NCBI GenBank assembly: GCA_964592255.1
Contig: CAZQCI010000004.1
Location: 1-55,179 of the forward strand
Length of the DNA: 55,179 nucleotides
DNA from: CAZQCI01 sp964592255
GTDB lineage: Bacteria; UBA10199; SBBF01
Direction of reading: 5' to 3'
A program made the translations under genes and the position numbers. Shown here in pieces: positions 26,501 to 36,256 of this stretch. Positions within the stretch are counted from its first letter, which is position 1. Each line of letters begins with the position of its first letter. Below the pieces are notes generated by a model. That model made no database searches, was not told the DNA's origin, and saw only the letters and a list, made by a program, of their open reading frames with translations.

Positions 26501-27623
26501 TCCGGAACTGGGAGGTCCCGTACATGGGATTAAAAATATCACTCCGGCCCTTTCAAAATTAAGCATAGAAACTACCTTGCTGACATTGGACTCACCAGAA
26601 GATCCTTGGATTGCGGATTATGATGGGACCGTTACGGCTTTGGGAGACGGGCAGGGAGTCTACGGTTATTCGGCGTCCCTAAAGCCCTGGCTCCATCAAC
26701 ACGTCAAAAATTACGATGCCGTTATCTTGCATGGAATATGGGAATATCCTCCTCTGGCTGCTTATAGGATCTGCAAAAAAAATAAAATTCCTTACTACAT
26801 TTACACTCACGGCATGCTCGATCCATGGTTTAAAGAAAGGTATCCCTTGAAACATTTGAAAAAATGGCTTTATTGGCCTTGGGGAACTTATCGTATTTTG
26901 CGCGATGCGAAAGCTGTCTTTTTTACTTCACAAGAAGAAATGATCCAGGCCAGAAAATCTTTCTGGCTGTATAAATGCAATGAGGTCGTGGTGAAATACG
27001 GAATTACAAAACCATGCTTTGATTCAGACTCCGCCAAAGAGCAATTTTCCACCCTCTTTCCAAATCTGGAAAGTAAAAAAATCCTTCTATTTCTTTCAAG
27101 GATTCATCCGAAAAAAGGCCTGGATTTACTGCTGAACGCACTTGGCCAAGTCATACAAGAATCACCAGACCTGCATCTCATTATCGCCGGACCTCCTGAA
27201 GACAAAATATATGTAGAGACTCTCAAACGCTTGATTCATCAATTGAATCTGGGCCTCCATGTCACCTGGACCGGCATGCTGGAAGGAAATTTGAAATGGG
27301 GCGCCTTTTTAAAGGCCGACCTTTTTGTACTGCCTTCCCACCAGGAAAATTTCGGCATCTCTGTCGCAGAGGCTCTAAGCTGCAAGGTACCAGTATTAAT
27401 TACAGACAAAGTCAATATCTGGAGAGAAATTAAAGAGGATCAAGCCGGATTAATCTCTCAAGATAATGTAGAATCTTTAATACAAGCACTCAAAGAATGG
27501 ACCCATCTCGATAAAAATATGCTGGCCAATATAAAAGACAAAGCTTATGACTCTTTTTTAAAAAGATTCGAGATAAAAGAATCGGCAAAATTTCTAACTG
27601 ACTTGTTTACAACAGAAACATGA
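26469..27623 (+). CDS. Glycosyltransferase family 4
   Basis: This protein of about 384 residues is a GT-B fold enzyme. The start at ATG 26469 begins the Rossmann domain directly (MKLLRIIKSLNPELGGPVHG); a longer in-frame start at 26394 adds non-homologous residues over the Wzy-like gene. Landmarks are YTHGMLDPWF, LFLSRIHPKKGLDLLL and the donor site LPSHQENFGISVAEALSCKVPVL. The family adds hexoses to exopolysaccharide repeat units. Its last 60 or so bases are duplicated at 28813-28871, beyond the SGNH lipoprotein gene. The copy ends in the same frame and overlaps the wcaF-like start by ATGA, suggesting that this gene was once directly next to wcaF. Confidence 0.9.
   Translation: MKLLRIIKSLNPELGGPVHGIKNITPALSKLSIETTLLTLDSPEDPWIADYDGTVTALGDGQGVYGYSASLKPWLHQHVKNYDAVILHGIWEYPPLAAYRICKKNKIPYYIYTHGMLDPWFKERYPLKHLKKWLYWPWGTYRILRDAKAVFFTSQEEMIQARKSFWLYKCNEVVVKYGITKPCFDSDSAKEQFSTLFPNLESKKILLFLSRIHPKKGLDLLLNALGQVIQESPDLHLIIAGPPEDKIYVETLKRLIHQLNLGLHVTWTGMLEGNLKWGAFLKADLFVLPSHQENFGISVAEALSCKVPVLITDKVNIWREIKEDQAGLISQDNVESLIQALKEWTHLDKNMLANIKDKAYDSFLKRFEIKESAKFLTDLFTTET
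27546..27604 (+). repeat. Direct repeat, copy 1 (3' end of GT4 gene)
   Basis: These 59 bases within the end of the GT4 gene match 28813-28871 at 56 positions by eye (offset 1267). Both copies encode YDSFLKRFEIKESAKFL in frame. The repeat flanks the SGNH lipoprotein gene. Confidence 0.9.
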
Positions 27624-28774
27624 TACTAAGAATTAACCAACCTCTTTTTCTTTCTCTAGTTTTGTTGGCCACTTGTTTTTTTTTGGTTACCTGCGCCACA
27701 GGTACTAGTAGTAATCTTTTTTCTATAGGGGGAAACCTCAATGGATTAAATGGAACGGTGGTTCTGCAAAATAATGCAGATGATACCCTAACTCTTACAG
27801 ATGATGGAGATTTTATATTTGCCACAAATGTGCCCGATGGGTTTGCTTACACTGTGACGATTCTAACCCAACCTACCGGATATACCTGTGTCGTTTCTAA
27901 TGGAACAGGAATAGTAGAAGGCGAAAATATTTCTTCTATAGCGATAAAATGCAGTCCAACCTATACTGTTTTCGCTTGGGGAGACTCACTAACTGCAGGA
28001 TCTTTATCGGGATCCTATCCAAAACAACTTGCACTTTTATTAGATAAGTCTGTTTATAATGGAGGAATCCCAGGACAGACATCCACTGAAATCGCCGCCC
28101 GTGAAGGAGGGGTTGTGCCGTCACTCACACTTTCACTTAATCAGATTCCAAAATCGGGGGCTGTCTCTGTTTCAGAATTATCTATTTCACTTCTAAGATA
28201 CGAAGATAAAGTAGTTCGTATTTTAGGATCAATTAATGGAGTAACGGGTAACCTTACAAAAGCTGCTGATGATACTTATTCATTTACAAGGACTTCTGCA
28301 GGTCAGGCAATAACAAACGTTGATGCCAATATACCTTTTCTGATTAGCAGTGCAGACCAAAGACAATCAGCCATTAATATATTTTGGCTTGGGAGGAATA
28401 ACTTTGGAGACACACTTCAAGTGAAAGCAGATATCGCAGCTGCTGTTGCCTTCCTCAACCCTCAAAATAATAAATTTATTATTTTATCAATTCTTAATGG
28501 GGATTATCCTTCAGAAAGGGCAGATGGAGGTGACTACGATAAAATTATCGAATTAAATAATGATTTGCAATTACTTTATCCTGATAACTACATAGACATT
28601 CGTTCTTATTTAATTAATCAATACAATCCTGAAGATGCGCAGGATATAATTGACTTTAACAATAATGTTGTACCATCTTCTCTCAGGTCAGATAACCTAC
28701 ATTTAAACACCACTGGTTATGATTTGGTTGCACTTGAAGTTTTTAATTTTATTGAAGAACATGGCTGGCAATAG
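27620..28774 (+). CDS. SGNH/GDSL hydrolase-like lipoprotein
   Basis: This 384-residue protein has a lipoprotein signal (LVTC, about residues 22-25, followed by AT). Next comes a small beta-rich domain (about 35-113; LNGTVVLQNNADDTLTL, TQPTGYTC) of a kind often seen at the start of deltaproteobacterial surface lipoproteins. A GDSL domain follows with block I GDSLTAG and a C-terminal DNLHLNTTGY holding the Asp-x-x-His pair. It may remove or transfer acyl groups on the polymer at the cell surface. Its start overlaps the GT4 stop by four bases. The gene is bracketed by a duplicated piece of the GT4 3' end, so it looks like a late insertion into the array. Confidence 0.8.
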   Translation: MILRINQPLFLSLVLLATCFFLVTCATGTSSNLFSIGGNLNGLNGTVVLQNNADDTLTLTDDGDFIFATNVPDGFAYTVTILTQPTGYTCVVSNGTGIVEGENISSIAIKCSPTYTVFAWGDSLTAGSLSGSYPKQLALLLDKSVYNGGIPGQTSTEIAAREGGVVPSLTLSLNQIPKSGAVSVSELSISLLRYEDKVVRILGSINGVTGNLTKAADDTYSFTRTSAGQAITNVDANIPFLISSADQRQSAINIFWLGRNNFGDTLQVKADIAAAVAFLNPQNNKFIILSILNGDYPSERADGGDYDKIIELNNDLQLLYPDNYIDIRSYLINQYNPEDAQDIIDFNNNVVPSSLRSDNLHLNTTGYDLVALEVFNFIEEHGWQ

Positions 28775-28784
28775 GATAGAAACT

Positions 28785-28884
28785 CCCTGACTGACATGAA
28801 AAACAAGGGGCGTATGACTCTTTTTTAAAAAGATTTGAGATAAAAGAATCGGCAAAATTTCTAGCTGATTTAATTTCAAGATGA
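28785..28884 (+). pseudogene. Remnant of a glycosyltransferase 3' end (direct repeat copy 2)
   Basis: Bases 28813-28871 repeat the end of the GT4 gene at 56 of 59 positions, and weaker similarity reaches back to about 28785, interrupted by a small frame-shifting difference near 28807. The frame reads AYDSFLKRFEIKESAKFLADLISR and then stops at TGA 28882-28884, overlapping the wcaF-like ATG by ATGA. There is no start codon or upstream gene body, so it is a leftover tail. It marks the junction of an insertion or recombination event. Confidence 0.8.
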
Positions 28885-29459
28885 ATTCTAATAATTTTCA
28901 AGACCTGCAACAATTCAAATTACCAAAAGACTTCAGAGGTAAACCTTCTTGGTACGTACAACTTTGGTGGTTCACACAAACTTTTCTTTTTAAATTATCT
29001 CCACAAGTGGCTTATCCTTGGAGACGGTTTTTATTAAGATTATTCGGTGCCAAAATAGGCAGAAAAGTCATCATCCGCCCTTCTGTCTCTGTGACATATC
29101 CGTGGAAAGTTTCCATTGGCGATTATTCCTGGATTGGCGATGACGTCGTTTTATACAGCCTCGGAGAAATTAAAATTGCGGAGAATGTCGTCATCTCACA
29201 GAAATCCTATTTATGTACCGGCACTCATGATTATCAAAAAAATGATTTTCCCATTTTGGCCAAACCTATTCATATCGAACCAGAAGTCTGGATTAGCACG
29301 GATGTTTTTATCGCACCCGGTGTCACCATTGGACATGGAGCTGTCGTTGGAGCACGAAGTAGTGTTTTTAAAAGTCTGGATAGCATGAAAATATATAAAG
29401 GCTCTCCAGCAATGCCTGTAAAAAAAAGAAGCCCTCTATTAAGAAAGTCGAACCTTTGA
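28881..29459 (+). CDS. WcaF-like acetyltransferase (left-handed beta-helix)
   Basis: This 192-residue hexapeptide-repeat acetyltransferase has a basic amphipathic N-terminus (QLWWFTQTFLFKLSP), then repeats such as IGRKVIIRPSVSV, SIGDYSWIGDDVVLY, CTGTHDY with the catalytic histidine, and ISTDVFIAPGVTIGHGAVVGARS. The best match by pattern is WcaF of colanic acid loci, which uses acetyl-CoA to O-acetylate a sugar in the cytoplasm. It overlaps the following WcaI-like gene by four bases (TTGA). Confidence 0.88.
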   Translation: MNSNNFQDLQQFKLPKDFRGKPSWYVQLWWFTQTFLFKLSPQVAYPWRRFLLRLFGAKIGRKVIIRPSVSVTYPWKVSIGDYSWIGDDVVLYSLGEIKIAENVVISQKSYLCTGTHDYQKNDFPILAKPIHIEPEVWISTDVFIAPGVTIGHGAVVGARSSVFKSLDSMKIYKGSPAMPVKKRSPLLRKSNL

Positions 29460-30679
29460 AAATTCTTATCATCACTCTTAATTACAGTCCGGAACTGGTA
29501 GGCGTTGGAAAATTTTCAGGAGAAATGGTGGACTGGATCACCAAACACGGACATGAAGTTCGTGTGATAACCACCCCCCCTTTTTATCCAAAATGGAAAA
29601 TAGATCCTCATTACGATGCGCACCACTATCAAAAAGAAACAAAAGACAATCTTGTCCTATGGCGCTGCCCTATCTACATTCCTGCAAAACCAGGTTTTTT
29701 TAAAAGACTCCTTCATCTCTTAAGTTTCTCAACAACGCTATTTCCTATTTTTATTTTCAATCTTTTATGGAAGCCTGATTTGATATGGACCGTTGAACCC
29801 ACATTTGCCCCTATTCCTTTCATCATCTTATTTTCAAAACTAGCAAAAATAAAAAGTTGGATTCACATCCAAGATTTTGAAATAGACGCCGCTTTTGAGA
29901 TCACCTCTGGAGGTGGAAAAAATATTATCAAAAAAATCCTGAACAAAATTCATGACTGGTTTTTGAAAAAATTTGATGTCATCTCAACTATTTCAAACAA
30001 CATGCGTGAGCTTTTGTTACAGCGACATCTCAACGAAAAAAAATGTCATCTTATTCCGAACTGGGTCGACACCCATCAGATCAAACCATTGGACACACCC
30101 TCACCCTTTCGAGCCCAGTTGGGGATTGACCCGGAACATACGGTGGCTCTTTATTCGGGAAGTATGGGAGACAAACACGGTCTGGAAATTCTTATTGCGT
30201 CTTTCAGAGCACTTGAAAACACTCCCATTAGCCTTGTGATTTGCGGGGAGGGAGTGAATAAAAACACCTTGATGAGAAGTGCGGAAAATTTAAAAAACGT
30301 GTTTTTCTTACCCCTACAACCCTGGGAAAAATTCAATGAGCTTCTTAATCTGGCCGATATTCATCTACTGCCTCAAAATCCATCCGCTACCGATTTGGTG
30401 ATGCCTTCCAAACTGACCAGCATGCTGGCCAGTGGAAAACCTATTATAGCAACAACAAATCCTGAAACCTCTATAGCAAAAATCGTAAGCCAATGCGGCA
30501 TCATCGTTCCTCCACTTGCTTCTGACATGTTAGCTCATGAGATCGCCAGCCTAGCTCAAAACCTACCTTTAAGAATTAAACTGGGGCAAAAGGCTCGTGC
30601 TATAGCCATTGAGCAGTTTGACCAAACGAAAATAATGATAGATTTTTTTGAAAAAATAAGGGAACTTACCAAGAAATAA
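29456..30679 (+). CDS. WcaI-like glycosyltransferase (GT4)
   Basis: This 407-residue GT-B enzyme starts at TTG 29456, overlapping wcaF by four bases. It opens with ILIITLNYSPELVGVGKFSG and has TPPFYPKWK, HIQDFEIDAAFEI, LYSGSMGDKHGLE and VMPSKLTSMLASGKPIIAT, the pattern of WcaI-type exopolysaccharide transferases. The WcaF-WcaI-WcaJ order here parallels colanic-acid-like loci. Donor and acceptor sugars are not known. Confidence 0.88.
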   Translation: MKILIITLNYSPELVGVGKFSGEMVDWITKHGHEVRVITTPPFYPKWKIDPHYDAHHYQKETKDNLVLWRCPIYIPAKPGFFKRLLHLLSFSTTLFPIFIFNLLWKPDLIWTVEPTFAPIPFIILFSKLAKIKSWIHIQDFEIDAAFEITSGGGKNIIKKILNKIHDWFLKKFDVISTISNNMRELLLQRHLNEKKCHLIPNWVDTHQIKPLDTPSPFRAQLGIDPEHTVALYSGSMGDKHGLEILIASFRALENTPISLVICGEGVNKNTLMRSAENLKNVFFLPLQPWEKFNELLNLADIHLLPQNPSATDLVMPSKLTSMLASGKPIIATTNPETSIAKIVSQCGIIVPPLASDMLAHEIASLAQNLPLRIKLGQKARAIAIEQFDQTKIMIDFFEKIRELTKK

Positions 30680-30681
30680 AA

Positions 30682-32145
30682 ATGTCCTCCCAAGCCCCCC
30701 AATTAAAAACATCCCCCTCAACTTCTTTACAACAAAAAAAAGGAGGTATTTTAAAACCTTATCAAAGTCAAATCACTGTTCTACAAAATCTTCTCGATGG
30801 CTTCATTATTTTTGGAGTGATTGATAGCTATTATATTCTAAACCACAAAGCCACTTGGTTGGAAGAACGAGTCCTTTTTCAAAGCTTGGTACTTTATCTT
30901 ATCTTCTCGTTGTTTGCCAATATGGTCAACTTGTATCATTCATGGCGTACAACAAAACCTTTACAAGAACTAAAACCACTTTGGGTGTCATGGACACTCT
31001 CTTTCACAATTTCTTTTTTTCTATTCCTGCATTTAAAATCTATCATTATCTTTAAAGCTGAGTTCTCTTCTTATACATTTTGGCTCCCTCCCACCATCAT
31101 GTCTATTTCGCGCTTCGGAGTGCGTACTTTTTTAAGGCTCTTTCGTAGTCAAGGAGCCAATAGACGTAATATTGTAATTGCTGGAGCTGGCATTTTAGGT
31201 ATTCGTATCGCCCAAACCATAATTCATTCCCCATGGATGGGAATGAAGCTTTTCGGTTTTTATGATGATCACAAAGAAGCTGACAAAATGCCTATTGTCG
31301 GAAATTCCATAACTATTATCGGTGACCTTGAAAAGTTAGTTGAAGACGCCAAAATAGGTAAATTTGACCAAGTTTACGTGGCACTTCCTATGCGGGCTGA
31401 ACAACGAATCATCGATCTTGTTAATAAACTAGCCAATACAACGGTTTCTGTAAATATGATCCCTGATATTTTTATCTTCAAACTATTCAATGCACGTTGG
31501 TTCAATATAGAGGGCATCCCAGCGGTTAGTATTTTTGAAAGCCCGATGTATGGAGTTACGGGTTTCTTCAAACGTATTTTTGATATTGTCTTCAGCATCC
31601 TTGTCCTATTAATTGCTTTGGTTCCAATACTCTTCATTGTTTTAGGAATTAAACTCACCTCTAAAGGGCCTATTTTTTTCAGACAAAAACGCTATGGATT
31701 AGATGGAAAAGAAATTAACGTATGGAAGTTTAGAACTATGACCGTCTGCGAAAATGGAGATACGGTTATTCAAGCGCAAAAAAACGATCTTCGCATTACA
31801 AAGTTTGGAGCTTTTTTGAGAAAAACTTCTTTAGATGAATTACCTCAATTTTTTAATGTTTTGGAAGGAAGCATGTCTGTTGTAGGTCCACGACCCCATG
31901 CCATTGCCCATAACGAAGCCTACAGGGATTTGATTTATGGTTATATGCTAAGACACAAGGTAAAACCAGGAATCACCGGATGGGCTCAAATCAATGGTTG
32001 GCGAGGAGAAACTGACACTTTAGATAAAATGCAAAGAAGAGTGGAGCATGACCTGTACTACATCAATAATTGGTCGCTTTGGTTAGATATTAAAATTATT
32101 TTTCTAACTTTATTTAGGGGTTTTGTGCATGAGAATGCTTATTAA
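30682..32145 (+). CDS. Undecaprenyl-phosphate sugar phosphotransferase, WcaJ family
   Basis: This 487-residue polyisoprenyl-phosphate hexose-1-phosphate transferase has four N-terminal membrane helices, a CoA-binding-like Rossmann domain (NIVIAGAGILGIRIAQ, about 161-176) and a re-entrant helix. The catalytic domain shows FRQKRYGLDGK, WKFRTM, LRKTSLDELPQFFNVLEG and VGPRPHA. It starts repeat-unit synthesis by moving a sugar 1-phosphate, often glucose, to undecaprenyl phosphate. It starts two bases after the WcaI-like gene and closes the coupled array, followed by an 81-base spacer. Confidence 0.93.
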   Translation: MSSQAPQLKTSPSTSLQQKKGGILKPYQSQITVLQNLLDGFIIFGVIDSYYILNHKATWLEERVLFQSLVLYLIFSLFANMVNLYHSWRTTKPLQELKPLWVSWTLSFTISFFLFLHLKSIIIFKAEFSSYTFWLPPTIMSISRFGVRTFLRLFRSQGANRRNIVIAGAGILGIRIAQTIIHSPWMGMKLFGFYDDHKEADKMPIVGNSITIIGDLEKLVEDAKIGKFDQVYVALPMRAEQRIIDLVNKLANTTVSVNMIPDIFIFKLFNARWFNIEGIPAVSIFESPMYGVTGFFKRIFDIVFSILVLLIALVPILFIVLGIKLTSKGPIFFRQKRYGLDGKEINVWKFRTMTVCENGDTVIQAQKNDLRITKFGAFLRKTSLDELPQFFNVLEGSMSVVGPRPHAIAHNEAYRDLIYGYMLRHKVKPGITGWAQINGWRGETDTLDKMQRRVEHDLYYINNWSLWLDIKIIFLTLFRGFVHENAY

Positions 32146-32226
32146 ACTCCACAGCTCATACCCCTTAAAGGAGTTAACAAATTAATAAAAACTATCGTCA
32201 CTGATTTTGGAGTGAATTAATCTTCC

Positions 32227-33135
32227 ATGAAAATTCTTATTACAGGCGGGGCTGGTTTTATTGCATCCCATATTGCAGAGTCTTATTTGAGTTTGGGACA
32301 TCAAGTAGTCATTATCGACAACTTAAGCAGTGGGTTTAAAAAAAATATTCCTGCCAAAGCGGTTTTTCATCACATCGATATTTCATCCCCCGATTTACAC
32401 ACAGTCATCGCAGATGAAAAACCAGATATTGTTAATCATCACGCCGCCCAAATTAATGTCCGCGTTTCTGCCGATCATCCTATTTTAGATGCCCAAATTA
32501 ATATTATTGGTGGCTTGAATGTCTTGGAAGCCTGTAGGAAACAACAAGTTAAAAAAATTATTTTTGCTTCAACCGGAGGGGCTATTTACGATGAGAGCTC
32601 GCCCAGGCCGACTGTCGAATCTGCACGCACAGAACCAAAAAGCCCTTATGGTATAGCGAAGCTTTGCATTGAAAAATACCTTCATTTTTATGCTGCAACC
32701 CACAATATCCCTTCAGTGATCTTGCGCTATGCCAATGTGTACGGACCTCGGCAAAATGCCCATGGAGAAGCTGGAGTTGTGGCCATTTTTTCACAAAAAT
32801 TACTCAAAAAAGAGGTGCCTATTATCTATGGCAATGGTCTACAAACGCGCGATTATGTTTTTGTGGAAGACGTTGTAGCCTGTAATCAAGAAGCCCTAAC
32901 AGCTTCTCCCGGCATTTATAATGTGGGAACAGGCATAGAAACGAGCGTTCTGGATTTATCCAAAACATTAGTGGAGGCATGTCAATCCCCCCTTCAGCCA
33001 CAACACGCCCCGGCCCGCCCGGAAGAACAATTAAAAAGCTGCCTAGCTCCAGGAAAGCTGCAGAAAACAATCACTCCTTTAAAAGTTGGATTACTCAAAA
33101 CGGTGGATTGGTTTAAAAAAGAATTGGCCTCTTAA
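32227..33135 (+). CDS. NAD-dependent epimerase/dehydratase, UDP-glucose 4-epimerase-like
   Basis: This 302-residue extended short-chain dehydrogenase has the Rossmann motif GGAGFIA (7-13), FASTGGAIYDE (113-123) and the catalytic Y141xxxK145. The pattern is closest to GalE/UDP-GlcNAc 4-epimerase-like enzymes that supply galactose-type donors to surface polymers. The ribosome-binding region is weak, and an 81-base spacer separates it from WcaJ, so it could have its own promoter. It converges with the Wzi-like gene with a four-base overlap. Confidence 0.88.
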   Translation: MKILITGGAGFIASHIAESYLSLGHQVVIIDNLSSGFKKNIPAKAVFHHIDISSPDLHTVIADEKPDIVNHHAAQINVRVSADHPILDAQINIIGGLNVLEACRKQQVKKIIFASTGGAIYDESSPRPTVESARTEPKSPYGIAKLCIEKYLHFYAATHNIPSVILRYANVYGPRQNAHGEAGVVAIFSQKLLKKEVPIIYGNGLQTRDYVFVEDVVACNQEALTASPGIYNVGTGIETSVLDLSKTLVEACQSPLQPQHAPARPEEQLKSCLAPGKLQKTITPLKVGLLKTVDWFKKELAS

Positions 33136-34796
33136 TTTTTAGGGTTACCTACATCAAAGACTAAACGAGCATCAAAAAGAAAATTCTCTAAGTTACGACC
33201 GGTTTTAAAATTAAAACGGGTCACGTGTTCATAACCAAAGTTATTAATTAACCGTAAACGACGATTCAATTGATAGTCCGTACTTAATAAAGAGGTCAGT
33301 CTTTTTTCCGTGGGCTTATCAGTCACCACAACAAACTCAGCACTGTTTCCAGGACTATTATACACATCGCTATCAACAACCGAATAAGACTGCTTTAAAG
33401 AAAAACGAAAACGTTCCGAATACTGAAAAGAAAGTTTTGCCATTAAACTGGTGCCATCCGGACCTAAAGGATCACCCATGATTTGGTCATTAAGCGCCCA
33501 GCCACTTGTAAAAGTACCGTGGCCATAAAAAATACTCGGGAAGTTTTTAAATTCGATGCGCAAATCGGTACGGCCAAAATCACCTAAACGTGGAATATAA
33601 ATACCAGCCAAATAACCCCAATTGGTCTTAAAACGGCTAAAAAAAGCATCATCCGAATTCATTTCCAAATAAAAGACAGAGTTACGCAAAGGAGGAATCG
33701 TAATTCTAATTTCTCCGCCATAAATACGATTGGATAAGTTTTGTTCTTGAATGCCTGCGGTAGATAAAAAGTTACCACCTCTGGAAGCAAAAAACTCAGA
33801 CAACACATCTCCCGCATCCAATTCAGGAGAGCCATCCCCCCCCATGATCAAGCCTTGAGAAAAACCAAATTCTATAAAGGACACTGGCTGAAGACTCACT
33901 TTTAAGCCGGTAAAGAAAGAGTTTTGAAAGTGTTGTTCGGGGCCCAAGTTAGCGAGAAAAAAAGTGCCTTTGAAATTACCCAAATATTTAAAAATCCAAG
34001 GAAAACGATAAGGATGGTCGTTGGATAACTTAATCATGTCCAAAGGACGAGCATTATTACTGATGAGCGTCCCGCCTTCTTCCGCCTGTCCCCAATTAAG
34101 ACTATCGCGCCCTACTTCCAACTCAACATCCGCATAAGTGATCTTACCGTAAAGGTGTTGAAGCAATAAGTTGGTATCATCCGGCCCATGACCATTTTGA
34201 GGAAATAAGGCTTCAAAACGTGGATTGATGTCGAAAACAAAATAGGGAGTGAAGCGAACCCAATGATTGGTTTCCCAGGCGTATTGCGTTCCATCAACCG
34301 TATGTTCCCCTTCCCTATTTTCGACTAAAGGATTGGTCAAAGCATCAATGCGTGAGCGACTACTATTGGAAAGAACCCGCCGTGGTGGGCTATCCAAGTA
34401 AGTAAAACCCAAAGAAACTTGATCCAGCCAAGAAACTTGAGTGTTTTTTGAATAAGAACCTTTCTTCAAATAAGAAATTTCGTCTTTAAAGACATTTTGA
34501 TAAGGCCGCATGAGGCGCTCCAAGTAATCTTGGAGGGTTTGACAACGGACTTCATCAAAATCAGGGGTGCGACAAAAAGAAGATAGATGAGTTTCAGCCT
34601 CAATCAACAAACGTGCCACTTCCATGCGACTCCAAGGTCGTTGACCTATAATAGCATCTTTAACCAAACCATGAGCAATCAACTTATCGATAAAATGATA
34701 AACGGGATCGTCAACAGGAACGGAACGCGACGCCTGTGCCCAACTTAATTGAGGTAATAAAACAGAGAGACAAACTAATAGAATAATTTTTTTCAT
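33132..34796 (-). CDS. Capsule assembly Wzi-like outer-membrane protein
   Basis: This 554-residue protein has a signal peptide (MKKIILLVCLSVLLPQLSWAQ, cleaved after AQ) and an N-terminal helical part with the VYHFIDKLIAHGLV and RPWSRMEVARLL motifs. The rest is beta-rich with many aromatic strand ends, including ELEVGRDSLNWG, GFSQGLIMGGDG and a terminal strand FLFDARLVFDV. These fit Wzi-type 18-strand barrels that bind capsule at the surface. It is convergent to the polysaccharide array and probably co-regulated with it by function rather than by operon. Confidence 0.8.
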   Translation of the reverse strand: MKKIILLVCLSVLLPQLSWAQASRSVPVDDPVYHFIDKLIAHGLVKDAIIGQRPWSRMEVARLLIEAETHLSSFCRTPDFDEVRCQTLQDYLERLMRPYQNVFKDEISYLKKGSYSKNTQVSWLDQVSLGFTYLDSPPRRVLSNSSRSRIDALTNPLVENREGEHTVDGTQYAWETNHWVRFTPYFVFDINPRFEALFPQNGHGPDDTNLLLQHLYGKITYADVELEVGRDSLNWGQAEEGGTLISNNARPLDMIKLSNDHPYRFPWIFKYLGNFKGTFFLANLGPEQHFQNSFFTGLKVSLQPVSFIEFGFSQGLIMGGDGSPELDAGDVLSEFFASRGGNFLSTAGIQEQNLSNRIYGGEIRITIPPLRNSVFYLEMNSDDAFFSRFKTNWGYLAGIYIPRLGDFGRTDLRIEFKNFPSIFYGHGTFTSGWALNDQIMGDPLGPDGTSLMAKLSFQYSERFRFSLKQSYSVVDSDVYNSPGNSAEFVVVTDKPTEKRLTSLLSTDYQLNRRLRLINNFGYEHVTRFNFKTGRNLENFLFDARLVFDVGNPKN

Positions 34797-34807
34797 ACTT
34801 TTCTAAT

Positions 34808-36256
34808 TTAAATGCTCCACACCGTTGTTCCATCCGGGTGATCTTTAAGCTGAACACCTTGATCCGCTAATAATTTACGGATACGATCAGCTTCTGCCCA
34901 GTTTTTTGTTCGACGGGCTTCGTTTCTTTGTTGAATTAATAATTCTATTTCTTGTGGCTTTAACCCTGCCTTTTTTAAACCTTCTTCTCTGTTTGCTTCC
35001 AAAAAAGACTGTGGAGCACTTCCAAACAGACCCAATACACCGTGAATATTCTCAATCGCTTTAAACAACAAGCTTGATAAAGAAGCTGTTATTTTTTTTT
35101 GTTCATCCAAAACTTTATTTAAATCACGAGCCAAATCAAACAAAAGGCCAAATACTTTGGCCGTATTAAAATCATCATCCATGGCTGCTTCAAACTCTTG
35201 CACTAAACCTCGGATTTTATCCGAGAGTTTTTTTTCATGGTCCAATTCTTCTCTTTCGACCAAAATTCCATTTTCCAACAAGCGATTGAGAGTAGAATAC
35301 CAACGATCCAAAGATTGCTTTGAGGCCTGCATGTGCTGTTCTGTATAATCTAATGGAGAACGATAATGGGCCGCTAAGACGAAGGCCCGAAGTATTTCCG
35401 GATGATACTGTTGAAGCAAATCGCGAATAGTTAAAAAATTACCAAGAGATTTACTCATCTTTTGAGCATTAATATTAACAAAACCATTATGAATCCAAGT
35501 GCGAGCAAATGGTTTTGATGAAAACCCTTCAGATTGGGCAATTTCATTTTCGTGATGAGGAAAACTTAAATCGCGCCCTCCCCCATGAATATCGATGGTT
35601 TCACCTAAAAAATGCATACTCATAGCGGAGCATTCAATATGCCATCCAGGGCGACCTGGCCCCCAAGGCGAATCCCACGTAGGCTCTCCTGGTTTTGATG
35701 ATTTCCAAAGGCAAAAATCTAAAGGATCTTTTTTATCTTCATGAATTTCAATGCGAGAACCAGATTCTAATTCGTCAATTTTTTTACCTGATAATTTTCC
35801 GTAATCACTTTTTTTACGAACAGAATAAAAAATATCATTACCGGCCTTATACGCGAAACCTTTGTCGATTAAGCCCTGGATCATCTGAATCATGTCTTGA
35901 ATATGATGAGTCGCCTTAGGCTCATGATTCGGTTTGAGGTTTCCTAAGGCCAGCATATCGTCATCAAAAGCCTTAATGAACTTCTCCGACACTTCGTTCC
36001 AGAGAATTTTTTGCTCGTTGGCTCGATTAATAATTTTATCATCAACATCGGTATAGTTACGGACAAAATCTAGTTGGTATCCTTTATAACGAAGATAACG
36101 ACTGATGACATCGAAGTTGATGAGAGCCCGGGCATGACCTAAATGACAATAATCATAAACAGTAACACCGCAAACATACATGGAGACACGAGGAGGATTC
36201 AAAGGAACAAAAGTCTCTTTAGACCGGGTGAGTGTATTATAAATTTTTAAAGACAT
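34808..36256 (-). CDS. cysS: Cysteinyl-tRNA synthetase
   Basis: This class I synthetase of about 482 residues carries the zinc-site start YVCGVTVYD, HIGH-type HLGHAR, WHIECSAMS and HHENE zinc ligands, the KMSKS loop (KMSKSLGN), and a C-terminal helical domain ending in the DHPDGTTVW tail. It charges tRNA-Cys. The start is placed at ATG 36256, which begins the conserved MSLKIYNTLTRSKE; an upstream in-frame start at 36280 adds residues over ispF. Overlap with ispF is ten bases. Confidence 0.97.
   Translation of the reverse strand: MSLKIYNTLTRSKETFVPLNPPRVSMYVCGVTVYDYCHLGHARALINFDVISRYLRYKGYQLDFVRNYTDVDDKIINRANEQKILWNEVSEKFIKAFDDDMLALGNLKPNHEPKATHHIQDMIQMIQGLIDKGFAYKAGNDIFYSVRKKSDYGKLSGKKIDELESGSRIEIHEDKKDPLDFCLWKSSKPGEPTWDSPWGPGRPGWHIECSAMSMHFLGETIDIHGGGRDLSFPHHENEIAQSEGFSSKPFARTWIHNGFVNINAQKMSKSLGNFLTIRDLLQQYHPEILRAFVLAAHYRSPLDYTEQHMQASKQSLDRWYSTLNRLLENGILVEREELDHEKKLSDKIRGLVQEFEAAMDDDFNTAKVFGLLFDLARDLNKVLDEQKKITASLSSLLFKAIENIHGVLGLFGSAPQSFLEANREEGLKKAGLKPQEIELLIQQRNEARRTKNWAEADRIRKLLADQGVQLKDHPDGTTVWSI

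Noticed and set aside
32146..32226. AACTCC/GGAGTT inverted repeat after the WcaJ gene as a terminator
   Set aside because: The loop is long and there is no T run, so termination is not supported.
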